Assembly (NCBI GenBank): GCA_030147505.1
Contig: JASBVG010000068.1
Coordinates: forward strand, 44,117 to 108,116
Source of the DNA: Tardiphaga sp.
GTDB taxonomy: Bacteria; Pseudomonadota; Alphaproteobacteria; Rhizobiales; Xanthobacteraceae
Direction of reading: 5' to 3'
Length of the DNA stretch: 64,000 bases
Shown: positions 10,970 to 20,633 of the stretch, piece by piece
Layout: each line of letters starts with the position of its first letter
How positions within the stretch are numbered: the stretch's first letter is position 1
Translations under genes and position numbers: made by a program
Notes under the pieces: model-generated
The model's database searches: none
The model's input: only the letters and a program-made list of their open reading frames with translations
Told to the model about the DNA's origin: nothing

Positions 10970-12808
10970 TTATTGTGGCTGAACCAGCGGCTCGGTCGCC
11001 GCATGCAGCCAGGTTCGCGTTTCCTCGTCGTCGAGCAACGGCGCGATCTCGCAGCGGACGCGGGCGTGATAGTCGTTGATCCAGCTCAGCTCACGCTTGC
11101 TGATCCGATGCGCGTTGATCAGCCGGCGATCAATCGGCGCCAGCGTCAGCGTCTGGAATTCGTTCATCGGCTGTTCGGCATCATTGATATCAGCTTCGAT
11201 CACGAGTTCGAGATTCTCGATGCGAATGCCGAATGCGTCGGTCTTGTAGTAGCCGGGCTCGTTGGAGAGGATCATGCCGCGCTTCAGCGGCGTGGTGCCG
11301 AGCTTGGAAATGCGCGCCGGTCCCTCATGCACCGACAGATAGCTGCCGACGCCGTGTCCGGTGCCATGGGCGAAATCGAGGCCCGCATGCCACAGGAACT
11401 GACGCGCGAAGGCATCGATCTGCGCGCCCGTCGTCCCATCGGGAAACACCGCACGTGCAATCGCGATATGGCCGCGCAGCACGCGCGTAAAACGATCGCG
11501 CATTTCATCGGTGGGCTCGCCGATGGCAATGGTGCGGGTGACGTCGGTGGTGCCGTCTTCATATTGCGCACCGGAGTCGATCAGCAGCAGGTCGCCCGGT
11601 GCGATGCGGCGGTTGCTCTTGCGGGTGACGCGGTAATGCACGATGGCGCCGTTCGGGCCGGTGCCGGCAATGGTTGGGAACGAGACATCCTTCAGCGCGC
11701 CGGTGTTCCGGCGGAACGTCTCCAGCGCCTCCACAGTGTCGATCTCGGTGAGGCCGCCCTTCGGTGCCTCCCGATCGATCCAGGCGAGAAACTTCGCCAG
11801 CGCCACCGCATCGCGGCGATGCGCGGTCATGGTGCCCTTGATCTCGACGGCGTTCTTCATCGCTTTGAGCAGGGCGATGGGATCGCTCGCTCGAACCGTC
11901 CTGCCACCGGCGGTCTCGACCAGCCGGCTCAGCGCATCTGCGGCGGTCGCACCATCCAGCGCAACGGCGGCACCGGTCGTGGCCAGATCGCGCAGCGACG
12001 TCACCAGCGCATCGGGCTCCCGCACATCGGCTGAGGCTTCAAGATGGTTGCGCGAGCTGTTGGAGAGTTTTCGATGATCGATGAAGATCTGCGGCCGTCC
12101 ATTCCTTGGTACCAGTGCATAGGACAGCGGCAGCGGCGTGTGGGAGACGTCGGCGCCGCGGATGTTGAAGGTCCAGGCCACCGTATGGGAGTCCGACAGC
12201 ACGATGGCGTCGACGCCGAGCTTGTCGATCTCGGTGCGGATCCGCGTGAGCTTGTCGGCCTCGCTCTCGCCTGCATATTCCATCGGGTGGATTGTCACGG
12301 CGCCGAGCGGCGGCGCCGGGCGCTCATGCCACACGGCATCGATGGGGTTGCTGTCCACCGCGACGAGTTCCGCGCCGGCCTTGGCGCAGGCCGCCTTGAG
12401 GCGCTCGACTGCCGCCGTCGTGTGCAGCCATGGATCAAATCCGAGGCGATCACCCGGTTTCAGATGATCCGACAGCCAGTTTTCCGGCGGCGGCTCGACC
12501 AGCGACTGGATGCTCCAGGCATTGGTGTCGACCTGTTTCGCCACCTGCACCGTATAGCGGCCATCGACGAAGACCGCGGCTTCCTGCAGCAGCACCGCTG
12601 CCATGCCGGCAGAGCCGGTGAAGCCGGTGAGCCAGGCCAGCCGCTCGTCGGATGGCGGCACATACTCGTTCTGCTGCTGGTCGGCGCGCGGAATCACGAA
12701 CCCGGTCAGCTTCCGCCGCAGCAATTCCTCGCGAAACGCAGCCAGCCGCGCTGTCAGCGCGACGCCGCCTTCGGGCTCTTCAAAGGTCTGGAAATGAGCT
12801 TCGAACAT
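10970..12808 (-). CDS. pepP: Xaa-Pro aminopeptidase (M24 family)
   Basis: This metallopeptidase releases N-terminal residues preceding proline. The 612-residue length, with two creatinase-like N-terminal domains before the catalytic domain, matches the aminopeptidase P1/XPNPEP1 type rather than the shorter E. coli PepP. Metal ligands are visible in LLIDSGAQYEDGTTDVTRT (two Asp), GTGHGVGSYLSVHEGP (His), SNEPGYY (Glu) and IRIENLEL (Glu). It probably heads a unit with the downstream Bcr-like transporter. Confidence 0.92.
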   Translation of the reverse strand: MFEAHFQTFEEPEGGVALTARLAAFREELLRRKLTGFVIPRADQQQNEYVPPSDERLAWLTGFTGSAGMAAVLLQEAAVFVDGRYTVQVAKQVDTNAWSIQSLVEPPPENWLSDHLKPGDRLGFDPWLHTTAAVERLKAACAKAGAELVAVDSNPIDAVWHERPAPPLGAVTIHPMEYAGESEADKLTRIRTEIDKLGVDAIVLSDSHTVAWTFNIRGADVSHTPLPLSYALVPRNGRPQIFIDHRKLSNSSRNHLEASADVREPDALVTSLRDLATTGAAVALDGATAADALSRLVETAGGRTVRASDPIALLKAMKNAVEIKGTMTAHRRDAVALAKFLAWIDREAPKGGLTEIDTVEALETFRRNTGALKDVSFPTIAGTGPNGAIVHYRVTRKSNRRIAPGDLLLIDSGAQYEDGTTDVTRTIAIGEPTDEMRDRFTRVLRGHIAIARAVFPDGTTGAQIDAFARQFLWHAGLDFAHGTGHGVGSYLSVHEGPARISKLGTTPLKRGMILSNEPGYYKTDAFGIRIENLELVIEADINDAEQPMNEFQTLTLAPIDRRLINAHRISKRELSWINDYHARVRCEIAPLLDDEETRTWLHAATEPLVQPQ

Positions 12809-13025
12809 GGTGGCGTTATCCTATGGGTGCGTTCCGGTGCCGGCAATCGAGGGGCAGGGTTGCGAAAAGCTGGCACAGGTTATGCTTGAATTCCGGGCAG
12901 TGAGGTCAAGAATCCGAAACCTTTTCGCGCCGCGATTTGTTGCCTCGGCGAAGACCGCCAAGTGTTTGTAGGTTTGTCTTTCTAGTCAGGTCTTTGTGTT
13001 CAACTCAACGAAGAGGGAAAACACC

Positions 13026-13235
13026 ATGCCCGCTTTCACGTTCGAGAAAATCTCCCCGCCGCGCCATGACGCGCATCCCGCCCATCCGTCGCAGTCACAG
13101 CCGAAGTCTCAAAGCGTCTCGCCCAATAGTGCATCGCCGCAGCAGCGGGACAATGTGATTCAGGTTCTCGGCCGTTTCGTCATCGCGCGCGTGCGCGAAG
13201 ATCGGGCGTCGTCGGATCAGGCTTCCGCGAAGTAA
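13026..13235 (+). CDS. Small hypothetical protein
   Basis: The predicted product is 69 residues, Pro/Ser/Gln-rich in the middle (HPSQSQPKSQSVSPNSASPQQ). Its hydrophobic-basic C-terminal segment reads VIQVLGRFVIARVRED. An AGAGGG ribosome binding site precedes the ATG at 13026, which is preferred over the track start at 12996. It converges with prmA, whose stop is 5 bp away. No family was recognised. The good RBS and intact frame support a real gene, but function is unknown. Confidence 0.6.
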   Translation: MPAFTFEKISPPRHDAHPAHPSQSQPKSQSVSPNSASPQQRDNVIQVLGRFVIARVREDRASSDQASAK

Positions 13236-13240
13236 ACGAC

Positions 13241-14140
13241 CTATCCAGCCCGCTGCATGAGCAGGCTGCTCCAGCCCTCGATGATCTGCTCGCGCAGCAG
13301 CACCAGGCCACGCGCACGATAGGCGGCGATCACGCTTGTCGCCTGGTGCGGCAACAGGCCGGACAGGATCACCATGCCATTGCTGGCCATGTGCCGCTCC
13401 ATGTCGGTGGCCATGGCCCGCAGTGGGTTGGCCAAGATATTCGCGAGGATCAGGTCGAACGGCGCATGCAGCGCGATCTTCGCCGACGAGAAGCCCTTGG
13501 CGCAAACGGTCTCGACGAGATTGCCGACGCCGTTGAGTCGCATGTTCTCATGCGCCACCTTCACCGACATCGCATCAATATCGGTGGCCAGCACGCGCGT
13601 CTTGGTCGCTTTCGCGGCAGCAATCGCCAGAACGCCGGTGCCGGTGCCGAGATCGAGAATGCGCTTCGGCGCTTTCGAGCGCAGCACATAATCGAGATAG
13701 ATGAGGCAGCCACGCGTGGTGCCGTGATGACCGGTGCCGAACGCCAGCGCCGCCTCGATCTCGATGCCGAGCTGATTGTCCTGCACCTTGTCGCGATCGT
13801 GGCTGCCATGGACGATGAAGCGCCCGGCGCGGACCGGCACGAGCCCTTCAAGACTCTCCTTCACCCAGTCCTTGGCCTCGATCGTATCGAACACGATGCT
13901 GCCGGCCACGGTGTCATCGGAGGCGAGGGCAACCAGATTGCGGATCGACGCTTGATCGGGCGGATCGGCGAAATGCACGGTGACATCCCAGCGGCCTTCC
14001 GGATTCTCGAAGGCCGCAATAGCCGCCTCGCCCTCTTCAAAACTCTCGGTCAGCAGATCGACGATGCGCTTGGCGCTGAATTCATCGCCGACGGCGAAAG
14101 TGGCGCGGCTGGTGCCAGGACTGGTGGCGGTAGTGGTCAT
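13241..14140 (-). CDS. prmA: Ribosomal protein L11 methyltransferase PrmA
   Basis: PrmA trimethylates ribosomal protein L11 using S-adenosylmethionine. The 299-residue protein has the SAM-binding motif ILDLGTGTGVLAIAA. Upstream is the conserved AFGTGHHGTTRGCL, and the NILANPL motif lies in the catalytic half. The N-terminal substrate-recognition domain is present. The upstream 200 bp hold a cluster of DnaA-box-like sequences and a 9-bp inverted repeat, which may influence its expression. Confidence 0.93.
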   Translation of the reverse strand: MTTTATSPGTSRATFAVGDEFSAKRIVDLLTESFEEGEAAIAAFENPEGRWDVTVHFADPPDQASIRNLVALASDDTVAGSIVFDTIEAKDWVKESLEGLVPVRAGRFIVHGSHDRDKVQDNQLGIEIEAALAFGTGHHGTTRGCLIYLDYVLRSKAPKRILDLGTGTGVLAIAAAKATKTRVLATDIDAMSVKVAHENMRLNGVGNLVETVCAKGFSSAKIALHAPFDLILANILANPLRAMATDMERHMASNGMVILSGLLPHQATSVIAAYRARGLVLLREQIIEGWSSLLMQRAG

Positions 14141-14173
14141 CGCGGATCCGTCGTGAACAGGAAATGCACGGGT

Positions 14174-14352
14174 TTATCCGCGTTTCGTACAGGGTTTATC
14201 CAGGGGATGATACCCGGCTGATACACCGGAAACGTGCCGCTTTATACGGGCCCTGTCCCACCGCTCATCCCGGACTTCCCAACAGCCTTTTCCCGCTTGG
14301 AATCACAGGCTGTGCACAGGCTTGTCCACAGCCTGTCCACAGATCTATCCAA
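14174..14352. promoter_or_regulatory. Cluster of DnaA-box-like sequences upstream of prmA
   Basis: Five sequences resembling the DnaA box TTATCCACA lie within 180 bp: TTATCCGCG (14174), TTATCCAGG (14196), TTGTCCACA (14322), CTGTCCACA (14333) and TCTATCCAA (14344). An inverted repeat CAGGCTGTG/CACAGCCTG (14306-14314 and 14327-14335) overlaps the last group. Only the TTGTCCACA copy is one mismatch from consensus, so DnaA binding is a possibility, not a finding. The stretch is otherwise non-coding. Confidence 0.35.
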
Positions 14353-15946
14353 ACAGCGCCCGGTGATCACGCAGCACCGTCTTCGCCGCGTTGTGGCCGG
14401 GCGCGCCGGTGACACCGCCGCCTGGATGAGCACCGGAACCGCAGTGATAGAGTCCCTTCAGCGGCCCCCGGTAGTCGGCGTGGCCCAGCATCGGCCGGGC
14501 CGAGAACAGCTGGTTCAGGCTCAGCGCGCCGTGAAAAATGTCCCCGGCGATCAGGCCGAAATCGCGCTCGAGATCGAGCGGCGACAGCGCCTGCCGGCCG
14601 ATTACACTGGCTTTAAAGCCGGGTGCGTAGTCGTCCACCGTCTTGATCATCAGATCGGCCACCGTATCGCGATGGTCGTCCCACGACATCCCGTTCGGCA
14701 GCTCCGGCGCCACATGCTGGCAGAACAGGCTGGCGACATGCTGGCCTGCCGGCGCAAGGCTGCTGTCGAGCGTCGAGGGGATCAGCAGCTCGACGATCGG
14801 TTGCCGGCTCCAGCCATGCTGTCTGGCGTCCAGCCAGGCGTGGTCCATGTAAGCGAGGCTCGGCGCGATGATGATGCCGGCGGTAAGATGATCGCCGGTG
14901 CCGGGCAGCGCCGTGAACGAGGGCAGGGCGCTCAGCGCCACATTCATCCGGAACGTGCCGGAGCCGCCGCGCCAATTCATCATGCGCTCGCGGAAAGGCC
15001 TTGGCAGGGCATCGGCGGGTGTCAGCCGTGTATAGAGCAGTTTAGGATTGACGTTGGAGATCACATATTTCGCGCCAATGCTTGTCCCGTCGTCCAGCAC
15101 CACGCCGACGGCGCGGTCGCGCTCCACCAGCACTTCGCGCACGCCATTGCCGAGCGTGATGTCGACACCATGGCTGCGTGCCGCAGCGGCCATCGCCTGC
15201 GTGATCGCGCCCATCCCGCCGATGGCATGGCCCCACACGCCCTTCTTGCCGTTCACCTCGCCGAAGGCGTGATGCAGCATCACATAGGCGGAACCTGCGG
15301 CATAAGGGCTTGCATAGTTGCCGACCACGGCATCGAAGCCGAACAGCGCCTTGACGAGATCGTGCTCGAACACGTCGTCGAGCATCTCGCCAGCGGAGCA
15401 GGTGAAGAGATCGAGCAGGATACGCTGTTGCTCGATGCTGAGTTCGTTCAGGATCTTCGCGGTGCCAAGCGCATTGATTGCTTCGGAGATGGTACCGAGG
15501 CCAAAGCCCTGAACGACATTCGGTGGCGCACGCAGCACGAAAGCGCGCAGCACGTCGGCGATAACTTCGAGTTGCTTCGAGAAGGCGCCGATCCGCTCGG
15601 CATCACGGGCGCTGAGTTTTTCCACCGAGGCCTGCGTGCGGCCTTCGCCGGTGAGCAGATAGGAACCATCAGGCGCGGGAAGAAAATTCTGCGCCTTGCG
15701 TTCGACAATGCGCAATCCGTGCTCATGCAATCGGAGATCGGCGACGACCTGCGGATTGAGCAGGCTGACGGTGTAGGACGCCACCGAGTTGCGGAAGCCG
15801 GGATGAAACTCCTGGGTCACCGCGGCACCGCCGACCACGCTGCGGCGATCGACAACCTTCACGCGCAGGCCGGCCATCGCCAGATAGGCCGCGCAAGTGA
15901 GGCCGTTATGGCCGGCGCCGATGATCACAACGTCGTGGTCTGACAT
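14345..15946 (-). CDS. FAD-dependent oxidoreductase, PYROXD2/phytoene desaturase-like
   Basis: The N-terminal Rossmann motif VVIIGAGHNGLTCAAYLAMAG binds FAD. The C-terminal segment YHCGSGAHPGGGVTGAPGHNAA is the matching family signature. At 533 residues it fits the PYROXD2-like branch of the phytoene dehydrogenase/CrtI superfamily. No carotenoid genes are nearby, so a carotenoid role is not supported. The substrate is unknown. Confidence 0.85.
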   Translation of the reverse strand: MSDHDVVIIGAGHNGLTCAAYLAMAGLRVKVVDRRSVVGGAAVTQEFHPGFRNSVASYTVSLLNPQVVADLRLHEHGLRIVERKAQNFLPAPDGSYLLTGEGRTQASVEKLSARDAERIGAFSKQLEVIADVLRAFVLRAPPNVVQGFGLGTISEAINALGTAKILNELSIEQQRILLDLFTCSAGEMLDDVFEHDLVKALFGFDAVVGNYASPYAAGSAYVMLHHAFGEVNGKKGVWGHAIGGMGAITQAMAAAARSHGVDITLGNGVREVLVERDRAVGVVLDDGTSIGAKYVISNVNPKLLYTRLTPADALPRPFRERMMNWRGGSGTFRMNVALSALPSFTALPGTGDHLTAGIIIAPSLAYMDHAWLDARQHGWSRQPIVELLIPSTLDSSLAPAGQHVASLFCQHVAPELPNGMSWDDHRDTVADLMIKTVDDYAPGFKASVIGRQALSPLDLERDFGLIAGDIFHGALSLNQLFSARPMLGHADYRGPLKGLYHCGSGAHPGGGVTGAPGHNAAKTVLRDHRALFG

Positions 15947-16129
15947 GTCCGGTCCAGCTTAGTTTGCTACCTTTTCCTTTATCAAAGAGGCGGCCCTGCG
16001 GCACAAGGCCATGTGGCGTCGATTCGGTTCCTTGGTTAGCCGGATTGCCCGAATGGGTACTCTATGCTCCATTCGCGCGCCGCCGGCTGTCCGGCGGCTT
16101 CTTTGCCTGCCGTCCCAGCCGGAGTGCCC

Positions 16130-18409
16130 ATGAGTTCGTCGCAGCCGTCCGCCGCCCCAAACTCGGCCTCCCGCAACCGCCTCCTTCTGACAGTCTATAC
16201 GGCCGCGATCTTCGTCAGTGCGCTGCTGCTGTTCTCGGTGCAGCCGCTGTTCACCAAGATGGTGCTGCCGCGGCTCGGCGGCTCGCCGGCGGTGTGGTCG
16301 GTGGCGATGGTGTTCTTCCAGTCGCTGCTGCTCGGCGGCTACGCCTACGCGCATTTTCTGATGCAGCTGCGCAACCGGGTGTTTCCGGTGGCGGTGCATC
16401 TTGTACTGCTCATTGCTGCGCTGCTGACGCTGCCGCTGGCGATCGCCAATGGCTGGGGCGAGCCGCCGGAGAGTGGTTACGCCTTCTGGCTGCTCGGCCT
16501 TTTCGCGGTGTCCATCGGCCTGCCGTTCTTCGCGCTCGCCGCCAATAATCCGATGCTGCAGGCCTGGTTCGTGCGCACCGGGCACCCGGATGGCCGCGAT
16601 CCGTATTTCCTCTATGCGTCATCGAATATCGGCAGCTTCCTCGCGTTGCTGTCCTATCCGGTGCTGCTGGAGCCGATGTTCTCGCTGCGCACGCAGAACC
16701 TGATCTGGACCTCCGGCTATGGGCTCCTCATCGTGCTGATCGCGTGCTGCGGCTTCCTGCTGATGCGCTCGCCGGCCGTCGCCATCGCATCGTCCGAGGA
16801 GAGTAACGTCGCCGCACCTGCGCCGACCTGGTTTCAGCGACTGCACTGGATCTTCCTTGCCGCCGTCCCATCGGGCCTGCTGATCGCCGTCACCGCCCAC
16901 ATCTCCACAGACGTCGCGGCCGCACCGCTGCTCTGGGTGCTGCCATTGTCGCTGTATCTGCTGACCTGGGTTCTGGTGTTCCAGTCGCGCCCGCTGCTGC
17001 CGCATTGGTTGATGCTGATGCTGCAGCCGCTCGCCATTGCAGGCGTCATCGTGCTGCTGGCGGTCGGCGGCGAGCAGAATCTGCTGCTGACGCTGGGTGG
17101 ACACCAGCTCGCTTTTTTCGTCATCGCGATGGCTTGTCACGGCGAACTCGCGCGCACCCGTCCGGCGCCACGCTATCTCACCGGCTTCTATGTCGCACTG
17201 TCTTTCGGCGGCATGGTTGGCGGTTTGTTTGCCGGCTTGATCGCCCCCTATACATTTTCTTGGATCGCGGAGTATCCGATCCTGATCGCGCTCGCCGTTT
17301 TGTGCCGCCCCTCCCAGTCCGAGCGCTTCTCCGGCTGGACCGGAATCTATTGGCTGCTGCTGTTTGTCGCCGCGGTGGCGCTGATCGCGCCTGCTTACAC
17401 CACGGGCAAATTGTACAACTGGTTCGATACCCAGCGTGTCTATGTCGTAGCCGGTGTCGCGATCGTGAGTATGATCATCGCCATTCGCCTGCGCGCCAGC
17501 CGGCTCAAGCTATTTGCGGTCACGGTGCTCGCGCTGGCGTTGATCCGCATCTATCCGGCCGATGATGGACGGGTCGAGACGGTCCGCAGCTTCTTCGGCG
17601 TGCACAAGATTCAGGTCACCGCGAATGGCCAGTATCATGTGCTGCTGCATGGCACGACGATCCATGGCGCCGAGAAATATCTCAATGATGACGGCACGCC
17701 CGTCACCGGTCGTCCGGAACCGATTTCCTACTATTACAAGGACGGCGGCATGGGACAGGCGATCACGGCCATGCGCGCGCGCAAGGGGGCGCCGCTGCGT
17801 GTCGCCGTCATCGGTCTCGGCTCGGGCTCGCTGGTCTGCGCGCAGGCGCCGGGCGAGAGCTGGAAGTTCTTCGAGATCGACCAGACCATGGTCGATACCG
17901 CGCGCGATCCGAAATATTTCAGCTACATTTCCAAATGCCAGCCGGACATCAAGCCGGTCATCGGCGATGCGCGGCTGACCTTCGCCCGCGAGCCTGATAG
18001 CGCCTACGATCTCATCATCGTCGATGCCTATTCATCCGATGCGATTCCGATCCATCTGGCGACGCAGGAGGCGATGGCGATCTACAAGGCGAAGCTGGCT
18101 CCGCAGGGCGCTGTCGTGATGCACGTCTCCAACCGGCACCTCGAACTCGCCAGTGTAGTGACAGGCATCGCCGCCGCCAACGGGCTGAAGAGCTGGGTGT
18201 TCAACGAGGACACCGGCCGTGACGCCGAATACATTTTTTCGACCAATGTCGTGATTTCCGCGCGGAACGACGCGGATGTCGGCAGCATCGCGCTGCCGTC
18301 ATCGTCGTGGACGCTGACGCCGGCGAAGCCGGACCAACGCATATGGACGGATGATTATTCCAACATCCTCGGTGCCGTCTGGCGCCGGCTGCGGGACGGC
18401 GATACCTGA
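16130..18409 (+). CDS. Membrane-anchored spermidine synthase-like fusion protein
   Basis: The roughly 759-residue product has about a dozen transmembrane segments in residues 15-470. A soluble spermidine synthase-like SAM-binding domain follows. The latter is recognisable from VAVIGLGSGSLVCAQAPGE, FFEIDQTMVDTARDP and YDLIIVDAYSSDAIP, where the acidic DAYSSD replaces the catalytic loop of SpeE. The ATG at 16130 follows a CCGGAG ribosome binding site and is preferred over the track start at 16064. Whether it makes polyamines is uncertain, since such fusions are mostly uncharacterised. Confidence 0.82.
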   Translation: MSSSQPSAAPNSASRNRLLLTVYTAAIFVSALLLFSVQPLFTKMVLPRLGGSPAVWSVAMVFFQSLLLGGYAYAHFLMQLRNRVFPVAVHLVLLIAALLTLPLAIANGWGEPPESGYAFWLLGLFAVSIGLPFFALAANNPMLQAWFVRTGHPDGRDPYFLYASSNIGSFLALLSYPVLLEPMFSLRTQNLIWTSGYGLLIVLIACCGFLLMRSPAVAIASSEESNVAAPAPTWFQRLHWIFLAAVPSGLLIAVTAHISTDVAAAPLLWVLPLSLYLLTWVLVFQSRPLLPHWLMLMLQPLAIAGVIVLLAVGGEQNLLLTLGGHQLAFFVIAMACHGELARTRPAPRYLTGFYVALSFGGMVGGLFAGLIAPYTFSWIAEYPILIALAVLCRPSQSERFSGWTGIYWLLLFVAAVALIAPAYTTGKLYNWFDTQRVYVVAGVAIVSMIIAIRLRASRLKLFAVTVLALALIRIYPADDGRVETVRSFFGVHKIQVTANGQYHVLLHGTTIHGAEKYLNDDGTPVTGRPEPISYYYKDGGMGQAITAMRARKGAPLRVAVIGLGSGSLVCAQAPGESWKFFEIDQTMVDTARDPKYFSYISKCQPDIKPVIGDARLTFAREPDSAYDLIIVDAYSSDAIPIHLATQEAMAIYKAKLAPQGAVVMHVSNRHLELASVVTGIAAANGLKSWVFNEDTGRDAEYIFSTNVVISARNDADVGSIALPSSSWTLTPAKPDQRIWTDDYSNILGAVWRRLRDGDT

Positions 18410-18436
18410 GCGCTGCGGCGCTCAGGCCAGTTCCAC

Positions 18437-19222
18437 TCAGTAATCCCCGAAGAAGCCGCGTTGGCGCGGGGCGTAATAGACCTGTGGCTGCGCCTGGCGG
18501 TTATAATTGTAGGTGCCGCGGCTGGCGTAGTACTGCTGCGTCTCGGCTTCCGTCATGCGGCGATAGCCGGGAGGGGCCGGATACTGACGGCCATCATCGC
18601 CATCGGCAGGGTAGATGTAGCGGTTGTCGGACGGCTGCGCCGCTTGACGGATGACGCGACGATTGTTCGGCACTGCCTGCGGCGTGATCTCCATCGGATT
18701 GCCATAGGCATCATAGGCCGGTTCGGCAGGTGCAACTTCGCGGCGGGCTACCGCGGTCTTGCTGCCACGCGGATTGCGGGCGAGGGCGACCTGCGACGAG
18801 CCCGTGAGATTGACCGTGGTATTCAGCACGCCGTCGGCCTTCACCATCGCAAACAGCGTCGCGGCATTCTCGCGCGAAAGGCGCACGCAGCCATGGGAGG
18901 CCGGTGAGCCGAGCCGGTTCACTGAGTCCGTGCCGTGGATTGCATGGCCCTTCTTGGTGAAGAAGATCGCATGCGGCATCGGCGCGTCGTCGAACTCCTT
19001 GGAGAAATGATCCTCTTCCATGCGGAAGGTCTGAAAATTGCCATTCGGAGTTTCATAGGACGGAATGCCCGACGACACCGGCCAGCGATATTTCTCGACG
19101 CCGTCCTGCACGACGGTCATCGTCTGAGTGTCCTTGTCGACGGTGATATTGATCTTGGCTTCGGCACTGCTGCCGGCGGCGAGAACGGAGAGACCCACAA
19201 GGGCCATGACAATCGCACGCAT
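18437..19222 (-). CDS. L,D-transpeptidase (YkuD domain)
   Basis: This periplasmic enzyme family makes 3-3 peptidoglycan crosslinks or attaches lipoproteins to the wall. A signal peptide (MRAIVMALVGLSVLAAGSSAEA) opens the 261-residue protein. The catalytic YkuD motif reads HGTDSVNRLGSPASHGCVRL, with the active Cys. The C-terminal third is low-complexity, rich in Tyr, Gln, Arg and Pro. The ATG at 19222 was chosen because the signal peptide begins there and AAGGT precedes it. The longer track start is unlikely. Confidence 0.9.
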   Translation of the reverse strand: MRAIVMALVGLSVLAAGSSAEAKINITVDKDTQTMTVVQDGVEKYRWPVSSGIPSYETPNGNFQTFRMEEDHFSKEFDDAPMPHAIFFTKKGHAIHGTDSVNRLGSPASHGCVRLSRENAATLFAMVKADGVLNTTVNLTGSSQVALARNPRGSKTAVARREVAPAEPAYDAYGNPMEITPQAVPNNRRVIRQAAQPSDNRYIYPADGDDGRQYPAPPGYRRMTEAETQQYYASRGTYNYNRQAQPQVYYAPRQRGFFGDY

Positions 19223-19485
19223 GTTACCTTTTCGCCTCCGGGCCTTGCCCTGTTCATTCGCTCGCCGTCCCGGTTCCAATATGCATCCGGGTCTGGCGCC
19301 TCGCCAGTGACAGTTTCGTGCATCCTTAACCGCAGATGGTTCACGGCCTCGGCAGGCGCTGTTTCGTCTGCTGCAGCGCGGAATGCGCATTTCAACACAT
19401 CGGATGGGAACCAGTTCCATCCCTGCGACGTTGCCATGACACAATGTGATTGCGACCAAATCGCGCTCGGCGCTGGGGATCGAAG

Positions 19486-19812
19486 ATGAACATCAGGACA
19501 ACCGCACTGCCCATCCATTTTACCGTGAAAACCCGCCTTGCTATCGCCGCGGCCATGCTGGCCCTGATGGCGGCGCCGAATTTCGCCCATGCCCAGGGCG
19601 TGTTCCGCGGCGCCGAGCAGGGCGCCAATCAGGGCGCGCGCGAGGGTAACCGCGCAGCCGGTCCGGTGGGCGGTCTCGTCGGCGGCGCCATCGGTCTTGG
19701 CGTTGGCGGTGCCGTCGGCGGCGTGAAAGGGGTGCTCGGCATTCCCGAAGGCAGCCGCCGCCAGTGCCGCGGCTATTACAACAAGCACGGTAAATTCCGC
19801 TGCTATCGCTGA
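19486..19812 (+). CDS. Small secreted glycine-rich hypothetical protein
   Basis: The 108-residue product has a basic N-terminus and a hydrophobic signal segment ending in AAPNFAHAQG. A glycine-rich stretch (GGLVGGAIGLGVGGAVGG) follows, reminiscent of glycine-zipper membrane segments. The tail is short and basic with two cysteines (CRGYYNKHGKFRCYR). It is probably exported to the periplasm or envelope. No function was recognised. A symmetric terminator follows. Confidence 0.75.
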   Translation: MNIRTTALPIHFTVKTRLAIAAAMLALMAAPNFAHAQGVFRGAEQGANQGAREGNRAAGPVGGLVGGAIGLGVGGAVGGVKGVLGIPEGSRRQCRGYYNKHGKFRCYR

Positions 19813-19829
19813 GCGGATCACTTCGAAAC

Positions 19830-19860
19830 AAAACGGCCCGGGAGTAGTCCGGGCCGTTTT
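19830..19860. terminator. Bidirectional terminator
   Basis: AAAACGGCCCGG-N7-CCGGGCCGTTTT is a perfect 12-bp stem with A and T runs on both sides. It lies between the plus-strand small secreted gene and the minus-strand ABC permease, so it can terminate both. Confidence 0.9.
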
Positions 19861-19870
19861 CGTTTCCGCG

Positions 19871-20632
19871 TCATTTCTTCAGCTTGTAGCCCGTCTTGAA
19901 TATCCACCAGACGATGGTCATGCAGACTGCCAGGAAGATCAGCGTCATCGCTACGCTCAGTTCGATGCTGACATCGGAAATCTCGTAAAAACTCCAGCGG
20001 AAGCCTGAGATCAGATACACGATCGGATTGAGCAGCGTCACCGTGCGCCAGCCCGAGGGCAGCATATTCACCGAATAGAAGCTACCGCCCAGGAAGGTCA
20101 ACGGCGTCACCACCAGCAGCGGGATCGCCTGCAGCTTTTCGAAACTGTCGGCCCAGATGCCAATGATGAAACCGAACAGACTGAAGGTCACCGCCGTCAG
20201 TACCAAGAAGGTCAGCATCCATACCGGATGCAGGATGTGCAGCGGCACGAACAGGCCGGCGGTGCCGAGAATGATCAGCCCGAGAATGATCGACTTGGTG
20301 GCGGCAGCGCCGACATAGCCGATCACCACTTCGAAGGGAGAAACGGGCGCCGACAGCAGCTCATAAATCGTGCCGATGAATTTCGGGAAATAGATACCGA
20401 AGGACGCATTGGCGATGCTCTGCGTCAGCACCGACAGCATCACGAGGCCCGGCACGATGAAGGTGCCGTAGCTGACGCCCTCGACGCTGGCGATACGCGA
20501 GCCGATGGCAGCGCCGAACACCACGAAATACAGCGAGGTGGAAATCACCGGCGAGACGATGCTCTGCAGCAGCGTGCGCCAGGTGCGCGCCATTTCGAAT
20601 TTGTAGATGGCGGCAATAGCCCGGTAATTCAT
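19871..20632 (-). CDS. ABC-2 type exporter permease
   Basis: The 253-residue membrane subunit has about six hydrophobic segments. It carries the ABC-2 family sequence [19 protein letters not shown] near the C-terminus and starts with a short cytoplasmic segment. It begins one base after the stop of the ATPase gene, with GAGGA as ribosome binding site inside that gene's end, so the two are translationally linked. Together they form an exporter of unknown substrate (YadH/YadG-like). Confidence 0.88.
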   Translation of the reverse strand: MNYRAIAAIYKFEMARTWRTLLQSIVSPVISTSLYFVVFGAAIGSRIASVEGVSYGTFIVPGLVMLSVLTQSIANASFGIYFPKFIGTIYELLSAPVSPFEVVIGYVGAAATKSIILGLIILGTAGLFVPLHILHPVWMLTFLVLTAVTFSLFGFIIGIWADSFEKLQAIPLLVVTPLTFLGGSFYSVNMLPSGWRTVTLLNPIVYLISGFRWSFYEISDVSIELSVAMTLIFLAVCMTIVWWIFKTGYKLKK

Positions 20633-20633
20633 G

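Noticed and set aside
10901-12034. 377-residue plus-strand ORF opposite pepP
   Set aside because: Shadow frame; all M24 metal ligands are on the minus strand.
14234-15943. 569-residue plus-strand ORF opposite the FAD oxidoreductase
   Set aside because: Shadow frame; the minus strand has clear FAD-binding motifs at both ends.
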